Below, piece after piece: positions 5,800 through 5,865 of a DNA stretch of 5,865 bases. The stretch is from Labilithrix luteola. Its GTDB lineage: Bacteria > Myxococcota_A > Polyangia > Polyangiales > Polyangiaceae. Position 1 is the stretch's first letter; each line of letters starts with the position of its first letter. The translations under genes and the position numbers were made by a program. The stretch lies in NCBI GenBank assembly GCA_026225435.1, contig JAMFST010001325.1, forward strand, positions 1 through 5,865, in the 5' to 3' direction. The notes beneath the pieces were generated by a model that was not told the DNA's origin, did no database searches, and saw only the letters and a program-made list of their open reading frames with translations.

Positions 5800-5865
5800 C
5801 GCCGATGGGCTGAAGACAGCTGCCTCACGATCCCGAGCCCCGCTTCGGCGTGGGTCGCTCCATGC

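Noticed and set aside
5800..5865. Possible separate gene or promoter at the right edge
   Set aside because: The SDR frame stays open to the edge and no start other than TTG at 5799 is seen; 66 bases are too few to decide whether this is SDR coding sequence or leader.

Overview
The window is a 5.9 kb piece of a very GC-rich, densely coding bacterial chromosome. The genes are packed with gaps of 3 to 25 bases, start codons are a mixture of ATG, GTG and TTG, and codon third positions are strongly G/C. An OmpA-type peptidoglycan-binding domain implies a Gram-negative envelope. The overall style, with coiled-coil hypothetical genes and a substrate-binding protein fused to an OmpA domain, would fit a myxobacterium or relative (Myxococcota). 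That placement is inference from style only. I see no rRNA, tRNA, insertion sequence, CRISPR array or phage gene, and no stretch of 300 bases without a gene.

Left half, + strand, positions 1-3505. This looks like one transcription unit. It begins inside a gene for a periplasmic substrate-binding protein of the sulfonate/nitrate/taurine type, whose C-terminus carries a complete OmpA-like domain. Three bases later comes the permease (1237-2055), and the ATPase (2052-2870) overlaps the permease stop by ATGA. Together these make a complete ABC importer whose binding protein is probably tied to the cell wall; the substrate cannot be read from the sequence. Closely behind come a four-helix membrane protein resembling the small multidrug resistance (SMR) fold (2875-3201) and a small two-knuckle zinc-ribbon protein (3227-3505). 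The unit ends in a perfect 10-bp inverted repeat lying inside the last codons.

Middle, positions 3514-5091. Two uncharacterised helical or coiled-coil proteins are transcribed divergently from start codons only 18 bases apart. The minus-strand protein has an N-terminal two-helix membrane hairpin and a long cytoplasmic helical region. The plus-strand protein has a charged and proline-rich linker followed by a helical and coiled-coil region. Their layout suggests a functional pair, but no function can be assigned.

Right end, minus strand, positions 5096-5799 and possibly beyond the edge. This is a short-chain dehydrogenase/reductase (SDR) that appears broken. The nucleotide-binding N-terminus and the Ser-Tyr-Lys catalytic core are both present but in different frames. 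About 75-80 residues between them are missing, including the NNAG motif. A second, in-frame gap of about 30-40 residues follows the catalytic core. It is either a decaying pseudogene or an assembly with two deletions.

The most interesting items are the substrate-binding/OmpA fusion within an ABC import operon, the compact divergent coiled-coil pair, and the doubly deleted SDR.
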